Part shown: positions 44,459 through 54,313 of the stretch, piece after piece
How the letters are laid out: every line of letters begins with the position of its first letter
Numbering within the stretch: position 1 is the stretch's first letter
NCBI RefSeq assembly: GCF_009831235.1
Contig: NZ_WUUL01000003.1
Location: 248,001-312,000, forward strand
Direction of reading: 5' to 3'
DNA length: 64,000 nucleotides
DNA from: Shimazuella alba
GTDB taxonomy: Bacteria > Bacillota > Bacilli > Thermoactinomycetales > Thermoactinomycetaceae
The notes under the pieces: model-generated
What the model was told of the DNA's origin: nothing
Seen by the model: the letters and a program-made list of their open reading frames with translations, nothing else
The model's database searches: none
Position numbers and translations under genes: made by a program

Positions 44459-44473
44459 ATAAAGGGCTGGTTC
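44446..44473 (+). terminator. hairpin at the recombinase fragment end
   Basis: GAACCAGC (44446-44453) with GCTGGTTC (44466-44473), followed by TTTGTTT. Confidence 0.7.
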
Positions 44474-44785
44474 TTTGTTTTACATATTAAGGAAATAATT
44501 CTGCTGACTAAAGCAGCAACCCTGTGGCCTGTAACCACAAAGTAATTATGTTTCATTCCAATCAATACCAAAATCAATAAATTATGTTTCAAACATCAGA
44601 GATCAAACACATTGATATATAAGACATTGTGCTACTTTGCGGTCTATAATAGGAACCCTGTCATTGGGCCATAAGAAACTCCTTATTAATATTAGATGTA
44701 AATTCATGCAACTTAAATACGAAAATTTATCTATCTAAATGATTTGTATTTATGTTATAGTGATATTTGCAACTGTATATAATTG
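44474..44785. other. intergenic region before the thi operon
   Basis: About 310 bases without a gene. A promoter for the thi operon must lie in its last part (AT-rich, TTATAG near 44755-44760), but I cannot single out hexamers with confidence. Confidence 0.35.
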
Positions 44786-44878
44786 AAACGGGAGCTTGGG
44801 AATAGCCAGGCTGAGAGGGTGGAGAACTCTACCACCGACCGATAACCTGATCTGGATAATGCCAGCGTAGGGATGAGT
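44786..44878 (+). ncRNA. TPP riboswitch (THI element)
   Basis: Thiamine pyrophosphate-sensing leader. Conserved parts are in order: ACGGGAGCTTGGG, CAGGCTGAGAGGGTGG, ACCGACCGATAACCTGATCT, GGATAATGCCAGCGTAGGGA. Followed by an intrinsic terminator 40 bases later, so binding of TPP is expected to end transcription before thiC. Confidence 0.97.
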
Positions 44879-44917
44879 AATCGTTCTTTATGATACTTCC
44901 AATATATAACATTGGGA

Positions 44918-44947
44918 GCCGTACGCCTATGGCGTACGGCTTTTTTT
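44918..44947 (+). terminator. riboswitch-controlled terminator
   Basis: GCCGTACGCC (44918-44927) pairs with GGCGTACGGC (44931-44940), 3-base loop, then seven T. Expression platform of the TPP riboswitch. Confidence 0.95.
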
Positions 44948-45006
44948 CTTGACCACAATCTTTCGGTGCCTCTCATTCATCACGTTTTCACTTGTACCAG
45001 TTGTAA

Positions 45007-46782
<1,776 letters not shown>

Positions 46783-46997
46783 TAGTCGAGATGATCCTTG
46801 ACACATATGGAATGAGCGTAACTAAATCAATTCAGGAATGCGTTTACGATTATTGGGTCCGGACATAGTCTCATTTAACCCTTTAATGGGATTCTTAAAG
46901 CAGGAAAGAGGATGAGATTGTTATACTTCATAATCAATTAACTCTATATCTCATGACTGGATGAAGCAAAAATGTTATTTAAGTGAGAGGAGAACAC

Positions 46998-47789
46998 ATG
47001 ATCAAACATGTTCTAACGATTGCGGGAAGTGATTCAGGAGGTGGAGCAGGAATACAAGCAGATTTAAAAACTTTTTCTGCACTGGGAACCTACGGATTGA
47101 GTGTAATTACTGCAATTACAGCACAAAATACGCAAGGAGTTACGGGAATTGAAATATTGAGTCCTTTCATCGTAGAAAAGCAATTAGATGCAGTATTCAA
47201 AGATATTCGGATTGATGCCGTAAAAATTGGAATGGTTGCTAGTCGTGAGCTGATTAAAGTGATTGTACAAGCGATCAATCGATTTCAACCGAAAATAATC
47301 ATTGTTGATCCAGTTATGGTGTCTACAACAGGAAGTCGATTATTAGAAGAAGATGCGATAGAAGAGATCAAACAACATTTGTTTCCAATTGCTACATTGA
47401 TTACCCCAAATTTGCAGGAAGCAGCTGTTTTGTTAGAAACTGAGTTGCAATCGTTAAAAGACTTATTTCAAGTAGCTGTAAAGTTAAAGCAGTTCACAGT
47501 TGGTGAAGTACTGATTACAGGTGGCCATAATGTATTGGGTGATCAAGTAATCGATGTACTTTCCACTGGAGAAGCATTTATGTCAGAACGAATTGAGACA
47601 AAACATACTCATGGGACAGGTTGTAGTCTCTCTTCTGCCATTGCAGTGTTTATGGCTCAAGGACTTACCCTTAGTAAGGCAGTTCAGAAAGCTAAACAAT
47701 ACGTGACAAAAGGCTTATATCATGCATACCCGATCGGATCTGGAGCTGGTCCGATTCATCATTTTCACGCATTATGGAATGACTTATAA
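46998..47789 (+). CDS. thiD: hydroxymethylpyrimidine/phosphomethylpyrimidine kinase
   Basis: Phosphorylates HMP and HMP-P. 263 residues from ATG 46998 with GAGAGGAGA upstream. Ribokinase-like fold: LTIAGSDSGGGAGIQADLKT at the start, VDPVMVSTTGSRLLEEDAI, LITPNLQEA, and the anion hole THGTGCSLSSAIAV. Follows thiC by 215 bases, presumably in the same transcript. Confidence 0.96.
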   Translation: MIKHVLTIAGSDSGGGAGIQADLKTFSALGTYGLSVITAITAQNTQGVTGIEILSPFIVEKQLDAVFKDIRIDAVKIGMVASRELIKVIVQAINRFQPKIIIVDPVMVSTTGSRLLEEDAIEEIKQHLFPIATLITPNLQEAAVLLETELQSLKDLFQVAVKLKQFTVGEVLITGGHNVLGDQVIDVLSTGEAFMSERIETKHTHGTGCSLSSAIAVFMAQGLTLSKAVQKAKQYVTKGLYHAYPIGSGAGPIHHFHALWNDL

Positions 47790-47815
47790 TTCAATTCAAA
47801 GGGGGATCATTTCTT

Positions 47816-48619
47816 ATGACGATCGCTTTTAAATGGGAAAAAATTAGAGAGGAACAACCATTAATCCATCATATTACCAACTATGTGACGGTTACCGATT
47901 GTGCGAATATTACATTAGCATGCGGTGCCAGTCCTGTTATGGCACATGCCCCAGAAGAAGTATCAGAAATGGTTGCTCACAGTCAAGCGTTGGTACTCAA
48001 TATTGGTACACTTTCCCAATCTCTCATTGAATCTATGATCAGAGCTGCTAAAACAGCAAATCAAAAGCAAGTTCCTATAGTATTAGATCCTGTAGGAGTA
48101 GGAGCAACAACATTCCGGCTACAAACTGTACAAGAATTACTAAGACAGGTTCAATTTACGGTGATTCGCGGTAACGCTTCTGAAATTGCTACCTTGTGTG
48201 GATTTCGTGAAGGTAAAGGAGTAGATGCAATCGATACAGAGTTAAAACAGTTTATCCCTCAAGTTCGGAAATTAGCAAAACAACTTCAGACAGTTATTGC
48301 AGTTAGTGGAGAGGTTGATTATATTACCGATGGTACACAGGAAGCCCAAATCACAAATGGTACAGAATTACTGACCAAAGTGACCGGAACAGGTTGTATG
48401 ACAACAGCTTTGATTGGTTGCTGTTTAGGTGCAGGAATCCCACCATTTACAAGTGCTATTACTTCGTTATTGGTGATGGGGCTTGTAGGTGAATGGGCAG
48501 AAGGATTGGTGGAAGCTGATAATGTAGGATCATTTCGTACATATTTATTTGATGGATTTGCCAAAATGAACAATCAATGGTTGCAGAAAAAGGGGAAAGT
48601 ATATGTTACTGCCGGATAG
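47816..48619 (+). CDS. thiM: hydroxyethylthiazole kinase
   Basis: Salvages thiazole by phosphorylating hydroxyethylthiazole. 267 residues. Motifs: HHITNYVTVTDCANITLACG, ASPVMAHAPEEV, LDPVGVGATTFR, IRGNASEI, TGTGCMTTALIG. AAAGGGGGA lies upstream of the ATG. Its 3' end overlaps thiE by 17 bases. Confidence 0.97.
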   Translation: MTIAFKWEKIREEQPLIHHITNYVTVTDCANITLACGASPVMAHAPEEVSEMVAHSQALVLNIGTLSQSLIESMIRAAKTANQKQVPIVLDPVGVGATTFRLQTVQELLRQVQFTVIRGNASEIATLCGFREGKGVDAIDTELKQFIPQVRKLAKQLQTVIAVSGEVDYITDGTQEAQITNGTELLTKVTGTGCMTTALIGCCLGAGIPPFTSAITSLLVMGLVGEWAEGLVEADNVGSFRTYLFDGFAKMNNQWLQKKGKVYVTAG

Positions 48620-49235
48620 TTTGCGCTTGTATCTGGTAACTGATGAACAGGTAAATTTATTTTCCAGGACGGAGGCAGCACTTCGAGGTGGAGTAACTTG
48701 TGTGCAATTGCGTATGAAGCAGGTATCTTTTGAGACTTTTCTACAAACAGCAAAACGTTTTAAGCAACTCTGTAAGCAATTTCAAGTACCTCTTATTATC
48801 AATGATCAAGTAGAAATAGCCAAAATTATTCAAGCTGATGCACTTCACATTGGGCAGACTGATCTCTCATTTGCAGCAGTACGCCAATGGGCAGGACCAA
48901 CAATGCCTATTGGCGTCTCAGTTCATACTGTTGAGCAAGCCTTACAAGCAGAAAAGGATGGGGCTGCATATTTGGGTGTAGGAGCCATGTTTTCTACACC
49001 TTCAAAGGTAGACGCAAATCTTGTATCTCTTAAAACATTGGAAAAAATTAAGTCTCTTGTGAGAATTCCTGTGGTAGTAATTGGGGGAATAAATCAGAAA
49101 ACATTATCTAAGGTCATGCCTTACCAACCAGATGGTGTGGCGATCATCTCTGCGATTCTTTCTTCTCCAGATCCAGAACAAGAGGCACGCTACTTCCGTA
49201 CACAACTTCACTTCCAAGTGACAGGGTTCATGTGA
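48603..49235 (+). CDS. thiE: thiamine phosphate synthase
   Basis: Joins HMP-PP and thiazole-phosphate. 210 residues, TIM-barrel. RLYLVTDE at the start, GGVTCVQLRMK, IINDQVEIAKIIQADALHIG (with the DALHIGQ motif), GVSVHTVEQALQAEKDGAAY, LGVGAMFSTPSK, VVIGGINQKTL and DGVAIISAIL. Last gene of the thi operon; thiazole-forming genes (thiG, thiS, thiO) are absent here, so the operon covers the HMP branch plus thiazole salvage and coupling. Confidence 0.97.
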   Translation: MLLPDSLRLYLVTDEQVNLFSRTEAALRGGVTCVQLRMKQVSFETFLQTAKRFKQLCKQFQVPLIINDQVEIAKIIQADALHIGQTDLSFAAVRQWAGPTMPIGVSVHTVEQALQAEKDGAAYLGVGAMFSTPSKVDANLVSLKTLEKIKSLVRIPVVVIGGINQKTLSKVMPYQPDGVAIISAILSSPDPEQEARYFRTQLHFQVTGFM

Positions 49236-49305
49236 TAGACGTAAAAACATTATCGGATTTTGGTAAAAATAATGGTGTACACATTTGGTTAAAGAGAGTG
49301 TTGTT

Positions 49306-49666
49306 TTGCTAAAAATAAGTGATGCTGAAAGTTTTCTAAAGGATAAAATAGGTGAAAATACAAATGATATGGCAAGAGTTTGGGCAGTATTTAAATCTTT
49401 TGCAAAAGAACAAGTATTGACGAAGAAGAAATTGCTATCTTGTTTCAATGTGGCGTATATGATTTTACTGGAGAAGAGCTGCTCTACTATGATTTTGTTA
49501 GACAATTTACCAATGAAGAGGATGACCCAATGGAACAACTTCATTGTGAATTTGTATTTAAACCAACGAATGAGCTAAAGAAATTAAAAACAACAGAATG
49601 GTATTTTGATACTGATGGAGATATTGATGATTGTTTTACTAATATAGGAAACTTAAGGAGTTTATA
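49306..49666 (+). pseudogene. hypothetical gene with a single frameshift
   Basis: Two reading frames join into one sensible protein: LKISDAESFLKDKIGENTND and MARVWAVFKSFAKEQ, then after a one-base shift near 49412 IDEEEIAILFQCGVYDFTGE, ELLYYDFVRQFTNEEDDPME and CEFVFKPTNELKKLKTTEWY, ending TNIGNLRSL-stop. Family unknown; small soluble acidic protein of about 120 residues. Either a recent pseudogene or a sequencing error. Confidence 0.6.
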
Positions 49667-50022
49667 ACACCTTTAAAATCTGCTCCAATCCAATTAAACA
49701 TATATCAAGAAAAGATAGGGTACCGAGAGTACAATCAGGCTCTCAGCATAGCCTTGTCACTGGGCTTTTTCATCAGCGTTTTAAGAGCGATTAGGAAATA
49801 TTCCTAGGATATGTCCTATTTTTACACGTATCTCTCTGGTACCCCAAATTGCGCTTAGTCACATGGATGCTGGTTCTATGCCATAATAGAGGGTAACAGT
49901 TGTCTCCAATCTATGAGAAGTTGAAGGAAGGTAAAGAGCAAAAAAAGAGTCACAAATGATTTCTTAAAAAGTTTAAAGAAAAAATTATAAATGAATGATT
50001 AAAAGTGAAGGATATGAGCCTT
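49667..50022. other. intergenic region with an inverted-repeat element
   Basis: Holds a 127-bp segment bounded by inverted repeats (49718-49844; see next entry). The rest is AT-rich leader of the lipoprotein gene. Confidence 0.4.
49718..49844. repeat. 127-bp element with about 16-bp inverted ends (MITE-like or structured RNA)
   Basis: GGGTACCGAGAGTAC at the left end matches the complement of the right end (GTATCTCTCTGGTACCC) with two single-base bulges. Inside is a near-palindrome (TAGGAAATATTCCTA). No coding capacity. It could be a miniature transposable element or a long stem-loop RNA; no second copy was noticed in the window. Confidence 0.4.
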
Positions 50023-50568
50023 ATGAAAAAAAGAAATGTAGGAATCATGAAGATGATGATAATATATCTCATTACTTTATTATTCATTTTAACAGGATGT
50101 TCTGTACAGAAAACTAATACTATTCATCTTATTCCAGAGGGATATGAGGGTAATTTAGTTGTTATTTATAATGTAGAAGGAAAACCTCCTTTAAAGACAA
50201 AAGATGGCTATCAAGTAGTACAGTATAATGATAAGGGAATCGCCTTAACATCTACACCTGATGCATACTATGGGACTGTTAATGATAAGTACTTCTATGT
50301 AAATCCTTTTAGCAAAAGAAAAGAAATATCTCAACAGTGTGTTTTTTCGGCTCCTAATGGATCTACTCAATATAATGGAGGACGTGAATTTCCATTTTCT
50401 CACTTGATTGTAACAAATGATAAAAAACAATGCTCTCACAACTTTGAAGTTAATGGCCCTCGCAATTTGAATATAAAAGATGTTGAGGAAATTATTAAAC
50501 AAGAGTTAATTAATTCCAAAACTGTGAACCTCTCTTCATTTCAAAAACAGTATTCGCTATCTTTCTAA
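50023..50568 (+). CDS. lipoprotein (DUF6843-like)
   Basis: About 181 residues from ATG 50023; starts at 50005, 50014 and 50047 are also possible. Hydrophobic leader ending in lipobox ILTGC. The mature part has LIPEGYEGNLVVIYNVEGKP, GIALTSTPDAYYGTVNDKYF, typical of a small lipoprotein family annotated as DUF6843. Exported and anchored in the outer leaflet of the membrane; function unknown. Confidence 0.65.
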   Translation: MKKRNVGIMKMMIIYLITLLFILTGCSVQKTNTIHLIPEGYEGNLVVIYNVEGKPPLKTKDGYQVVQYNDKGIALTSTPDAYYGTVNDKYFYVNPFSKRKEISQQCVFSAPNGSTQYNGGREFPFSHLIVTNDKKQCSHNFEVNGPRNLNIKDVEEIIKQELINSKTVNLSSFQKQYSLSF

Positions 50569-50577
50569 AGGATTTAA

Positions 50578-50673
50578 AAGGGTAGTCAGACGGTTTGCGC
50601 TCTAATCCGTCAGTAGATTCCATTTATTGGGCAAATTAGGGTTTATCGTTCGGTCGCTGGTAGAACCAGCGAC
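50578..50673. repeat. interspersed repeat with hairpin (copy A)
   Basis: Contains GCTCTAATCCGTCAG and a 9-bp hairpin GTCGCTGGT-AGA-ACCAGCGAC (50653-50673). Related sequence occurs at 51048-51115 and, for the second part, at 3834-3868 (TTAGGGTTCGTCGTTCAG, then TGCTGGT). Confidence 0.4.
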
Positions 50674-51008
50674 TAAATGTCTCGTTCAAATCCTTTATAC
50701 CAATTACCTTGAAAAGTAAGTGTTCCTAAATCTCCTTCTATTAATTTTCCATATTCTGAACCGTCTACTATCAACTCCATGCGATCTCTTTCATCTGTTT
50801 CAAAAGTTACGAAATATAATGTTCTTGTATATTGGCCTCCTTCAACACGCATACGTTTAGAAACCACTTTTGCTTTTGCTGATAAGATAGGTAGTTTTTC
50901 ATTGGCTATTCGTTGTTTCCTTTTAGAAATTAGTACATAAATCAAAATAGAGATAATAGTTATAGGTAACAAAATAAAAAAAAGAAAAAATATTACATCC
51001 AATTCCAA
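50673..51008 (-). CDS. DUF2500 family membrane-anchored protein
   Basis: 111 residues. One N-terminal helix (IFFLFFILLPITIISILIYV), a basic linker, then a small beta domain AKAKVVSKRMRVEGG, YFVTFETDERDRMELIVDGS, EYGKLIEGDLGTLTFQGNWY, which fits the DUF2500 family. TTG start at 51008 with AGAGGTGA seven bases upstream. Function unknown. Confidence 0.8.
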   Translation of the reverse strand: MELDVIFFLFFILLPITIISILIYVLISKRKQRIANEKLPILSAKAKVVSKRMRVEGGQYTRTLYFVTFETDERDRMELIVDGSEYGKLIEGDLGTLTFQGNWYKGFERDI

Positions 51009-51047
51009 ATTAGCTCACCTCTTCAAAATAAAAAGATATTTCTTTTA

Positions 51048-51115
51048 GGGCAGTGAGATGTTCGTGCTCTAGTCCGTCAGATAGTCAGTCGCTGGATACT
51101 GGTTTGAACCTTTAA
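51048..51115. repeat. interspersed repeat (copy B)
   Basis: GTGCTCTAGTCCGTCAG, followed by CAGTCGCTGGATACTGGTT, matches the 50578 copy over most positions. Both copies lie just past the ends of small genes. Confidence 0.35.
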
Positions 51116-51402
51116 ACATTTTCATTTTGGTACATATAGTAAGAAATTTGCTCTAAGTTAATTGTATAGATGTTATAAGTTTCTCCTGGGAATTTAGTAC
51201 CAAAATACTCACCATCCAAAACTATTTTAACTATCTTTTTCTCCTTATTCACAGCAGAATCTAATTGATTTTTCACTATAAGCGCTTCGTCCCGCTTAAA
51301 TTCAAGAGGTTCATTAGTTCCGATAAACCAAATAAAAAAATATCCATTTATTTCTCTCCTCACATTACCTATTCGATAAACTGAGGGTAAAACCCTATGC
51401 AA
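51112..51402 (-). CDS. small hypothetical protein
   Basis: 96 residues or fewer, not recognised. Hydrophobic segment INGYFFIWFIGTNEPLEF, then KIVKIVLDGEYFGTKFPG and a Tyr-rich end. TTG 51402 has no convincing ribosome site, so the start is uncertain. Adjacent to the DUF2500 gene and on the same strand. Confidence 0.4.
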   Translation of the reverse strand: MHRVLPSVYRIGNVRREINGYFFIWFIGTNEPLEFKRDEALIVKNQLDSAVNKEKKIVKIVLDGEYFGTKFPGETYNIYTINLEQISYYMYQNENV

Positions 51403-51520
51403 TTCTTACACAATTTTCTTAATCATGGGACTTGTGATATCTGCAAGTCGTCAAATGCCGGTTTACAATAAACCTTTTGTAGGATTATTTTTGAATCTTT
51501 CCCATTTTTCTATCTTCTCT

Positions 51521-51805
51521 TCATCTATTGTTGTTGTAAACGATATCTTCAATCATGTCATGGAAAACGAAAGGAAATACAACAAACGAATTGCATTTAG
51601 CATCAAATAACGAATTCATAATTTTGTCAGCAGTGGTATTTAGACATTCAATCCAACATCTCAAGTCCTTTCCATACACATCTGCTGCACGACCGGAAAT
51701 TCTACATTCAAAATTTATATTTTCTTCACCTTTAGACATTAACCACATAGCAGCCAGAGCTTTTAATTTTGCATGGTGATTTCCTCCACCACTACGTGCC
51801 CAACT
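51521..51805 (-). pseudogene. fragment of a hypothetical protein
   Basis: The frame reads SWARSGGGNHHAKLKALAAM and WLMSKGEENINFECRISGRA, ADVYGKDLRCWIECLN, with a D...ExN-type pattern faintly like nuclease-fold proteins, but no start codon precedes SWARS and it follows directly on the stop of the next fragment. Probably a truncated gene; family not identified. Confidence 0.35.
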
Positions 51806-51990
51806 TTAGACACTTTCATCAATTACTATAGTTGTACCATTCTCAGGTAAAGGCTCCAACTTAACCCAACCTTTATTAAATACCTCTGCTAATTCTTTTG
51901 TTCTCCATTCTTCACGGGGAAATCGGGAATTATCAGAGTTCCAAAATTCATCCCAGCTTTCACGATTGCGAATATCATCTAATGTTTTAA
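51806..51990 (-). pseudogene. gene fragment truncated by the IS element
   Basis: Reads LKTLDDIRNRESWDEFWNSD, EEWRTKELAEVFNKGWVKLE and ends VIDESV-stop. The 5' end is replaced by the left inverted repeat of the IS6-type element, so start and N-terminus are missing. Unknown family. Confidence 0.5.
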
Positions 51991-52656
51991 GGTTCTGGTG
52001 CAAAAAATCGAAGAAACAAAAAAGCCAGATTCTCCATGTGATTGAAAAAGAACTGAGCTACCAGATTAAATATATTATTTATGAAATTAACTTTATCAGA
52101 GACAGAGATGCCAATGGAGGCAATCTGTCCTTTTTTACCATGTGCATGGCTTCGATCCCTATGAGTGTCCGAGCAGCAGTGCGAAAGGACTGGAATCCCA
52201 GCATCGGACGTACAAGCTTTTTGATGAATCGATGATCCTGTTCCAGCCTATTGTTGAGGTATTTAATTCGCCTGATGTCTATGAAGGAGGGCAACTTCTT
52301 CTCCTTTTGTAATTCTCGAATCGCAGGATGGTAAGCAGCATTCTTATCTACGGAAATCACTTGAGGAAATTTCGTATGAGACGAGCGTAAAGCCTTACGG
52401 AAGAAGCGTTTTGCTGTTTTGCGATTCTGCCTCGCACAGAGCAAGAAATCGATGGTTTTTCCTTGGGAATCCACAGCACGATAAAGATACTTCCATTTTC
52501 CCTTCACTTTGATATACGTTTCATCCACTTTCCACAAATCATTGGTTCGCTTGAGATGTCTGCGAATCCGTTTCTCCAACTCTGGCCCATACTCATGAAC
52601 CCATCTCATGATCGTCGTATGGGCCATCAGAATCTTTGATTTTTTGCACCAGAACC
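51991..52656 (-). mobile_element. IS6-family insertion sequence, internally deleted
   Basis: Bounded by perfect 19-bp inverted repeats GGTTCTGGTGCAAAAAATC (51991-52009) and its complement (52638-52656), of the IS6/IS26/IS240 type. The 666-bp length is shorter than usual because the 5' part of the transposase gene is gone. Flanking 8-mers (TGTTTTAA and TTGAAATC) do not match, so no target duplication remains. Both neighbours are broken gene fragments. Confidence 0.9.
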
Positions 52657-52666
52657 TTGAAATCAA
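52079..52666 (-). pseudogene. IS6-family transposase, N-terminally deleted
   Basis: The DDE catalytic part is present: AHTTIMRWVHEYGPELEKRI, WKVDETYIKVKGKWKYLYRA (first Asp), FPQVISVDKNAAYHPAI (second Asp) and RIKYLNNRLEQDHRFIKKLV with the Glu. The usual first 55 or so residues, including the HTH, are missing; the frame instead enters from the terminal repeat. Probably inactive on its own but cross-mobilisable by a full-length relative. Confidence 0.88.
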
Positions 52667-52804
52667 GAGATTACAAAGGCAATTGAAAAGATATCGTAAA
52701 GTAAAACTAGATATCCTTGAACTATCAAAAGAGCTAGAAAAAGGAACGATTGATAAAGTGTTATCAAAGAGTGATTTGGAAGTAGGTTTAGTCGAATCTG
52801 ATTA
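52657..52804 (+). pseudogene. gene 3' fragment truncated by the IS element
   Basis: Reads EIKRLQRQLKRYRKVKLDIL, ELSKELEKGTIDKVLSKSDL and ends VESD-stop. A charged, coiled-coil-like C-terminus whose N-terminal part has been replaced by the right inverted repeat. Unknown family. Confidence 0.45.
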
Positions 52805-52848
52805 AAGAAAAGAATTTAGTTGTCTCGACACAAATAATAGAAAAGTTA

Positions 52849-52869
52849 ACCACCTGTGTAGGTGGTTTT
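52849..52869 (+). terminator. hairpin terminator
   Basis: AACCACC and GGTGGTT around TGTGTA, followed by TTGTTCG. Placed after the truncated plus-strand gene. Confidence 0.6.
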
Positions 52870-53097
52870 GTTCGTTTATTCCATATTAAACACTTGAACC
52901 CTGCATCTCTTCTCGCTAAAAAAATCCAGCAAAATTCGATGGAGCCTCGACCAAGCACACGAAGTGATAGTCAAGACTCCAATACGAACTTCCAATCGGA
53001 AACAAGTAGGCTCGCTACTTGCTACGGATGGATGCAAAAGCTGTTTTATTTTTTTATATCCTCATCATAAACCCTTCTTCACACTTTCTTTGGAACC

Positions 53098-53925
53098 TTA
53101 GTGAGAACAACAATGGTGACTCTCTTTCTTTTTGTGTTCATGTGTGTGCCGATGCTCCTCGATGGTGTCCTCTGCTCCCTCTGGACGACTGTGGCTCATA
53201 CAACTATGCCCAGCAAGAGCTGGGAAATGAACCATAACCCCCTTGATGGCAAACTGCTTTCCCTGCATCGTTTCTTTCAGCAACTTCCCCGACCACTGCA
53301 TCATCTTTGCCCCCAGCCAAAGACCAAGCAACGAATCAACGAAAGAAAATTGGTTTCCAAACCCCCATACGACCAACTGTCCAATCAGGATGATGATCGA
53401 GTGATAGAGATCAGACTTTACATGGAGAAGAACACCCTTCAAGTCGTCCTGTGAACGGCTGCCAATAAGGACCAGTAGATTGACAAGGTTGACTGCCAAT
53501 CCAATCACTACAACAGGCAAGGAGACTTCTAGTTGAACTCGTTGTGGATAAGCCAGCCGATCAACCGAAAGAAAAATCGTAGAACTGGCTGCTACAAACA
53601 AGAGCATCATACATACGAAGTCTCCCAGTTTCCAAAGGCTAGTCGTTTTCAAATTCTGCAAGATAGTCGATAGCGACGGATGAAGCTTCGAAAACCACTC
53701 AGGAGGTCGCATTTTCCAGACAGCAATTGTAAGCACAAGCCAGTATACCAACTGGCTTGTACCATCTACCAGCATATGAAAAGCATCACTCATCACGCTG
53801 GAAGAGTGAGCATAAAGCCCGCCCACAAACTGAATCATAAAGCCGCTGAGGAGCAAGAGTAGAAGGATTCCAGTAATTTTCCGGTTACGGAACGGGTCTC
53901 GTGATTCGATGAAGTGCTTATGCAT
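53098..53925 (-). CDS. cation diffusion facilitator (CDF) family transporter
   Basis: 275 residues, six predicted helices. Metal-site motifs of the family are recognisable in TM2 (SSVMSDAFHMLVDGTSQL) and TM5 (HVKSDLYHSIIILIGQ). The C-terminus is His/Cys-rich (HRHTHEHKKKESHHCCSH). Family members exchange zinc or other divalent cations for protons. The gene is G+C-richer than its neighbours, has GGAGAAGG before its ATG, a near-consensus promoter, a Zur-box-like operator and a structured leader (separate entries). Confidence 0.82.
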   Translation of the reverse strand: MHKHFIESRDPFRNRKITGILLLLLLSGFMIQFVGGLYAHSSSVMSDAFHMLVDGTSQLVYWLVLTIAVWKMRPPEWFSKLHPSLSTILQNLKTTSLWKLGDFVCMMLLFVAASSTIFLSVDRLAYPQRVQLEVSLPVVVIGLAVNLVNLLVLIGSRSQDDLKGVLLHVKSDLYHSIIILIGQLVVWGFGNQFSFVDSLLGLWLGAKMMQWSGKLLKETMQGKQFAIKGVMVHFPALAGHSCMSHSRPEGAEDTIEEHRHTHEHKKKESHHCCSH

Positions 53926-53975
53926 TTTCCTTCTCCGATTGGTAGGTTCGTCTCTTTCACAATTGATTCATGGCA

Positions 53976-54041
53976 GATGCGAGTGAGACATCGATGTCTA
54001 TCTTATTGATCTTTTATGGATCACCTAATGCCTCTCGCATC
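53976..54041 (-). promoter_or_regulatory. structured 5' leader of the CDF gene (three-way junction)
   Basis: GATGCGAG and CTCGCATC close a 66-base domain. Inside are two hairpins, TGATC/GATCA and AGACA-TCGA-TGTCT, joined by unpaired strands. It lies between promoter and start codon. It does not match a riboswitch class I recognise. Confidence 0.45.
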
Positions 54042-54063
54042 CTATTCTCGTATCACTCATTAA

Positions 54064-54078
54064 AAGGAATGATTACGA
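54064..54078 (-). promoter_or_regulatory. Zur-box-like operator of the CDF gene
   Basis: AAGGAATGATTACGATTT (54064-54081): the right half ATTACGA is a perfect half of the Zur consensus TCGTAAT-N-ATTACGA, the left half matches four of seven. It lies ten bases or so after the predicted transcription start. Confidence 0.5.
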
Positions 54079-54094
54079 TTTGAATGCTCGTTTT

Positions 54095-54123
54095 ATTGTA
54101 GATCATTTTTATAAATGTGTCAA
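54095..54123 (-). promoter_or_regulatory. sigma-A-type promoter of the CDF gene
   Basis: On the minus strand TTGACA (54123-54118), 17 bases, TACAAT (54100-54095). Perfect -35 and five of six in the -10. Confidence 0.7.
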
Positions 54124-54313
54124 AACTAACTTCTGATTATATTTCGGATAATATAAATAATAATAATTCCTTTTTATGTATTATTTAATTATTCTGTGGG
54201 CTTTATAACATTATCTTTATAAGAATTCTGTTTATAGGTGAAAAGAATTCATATATACTAAAACAGTTGTTTTCACTTCTATCCCTTGCAGTACTCGTAT
54301 AAAGGAAAATGAG

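Noticed and set aside
43100-44500. CRISPR-like repeat array
   Set aside because: The only tandem repeat is a two-copy 22-bp duplication without spacers; no array exists anywhere in the window.
44755-44976. 73-codon minus-strand frame across the TPP riboswitch
   Set aside because: It is the complement of a conserved RNA element and its terminator.
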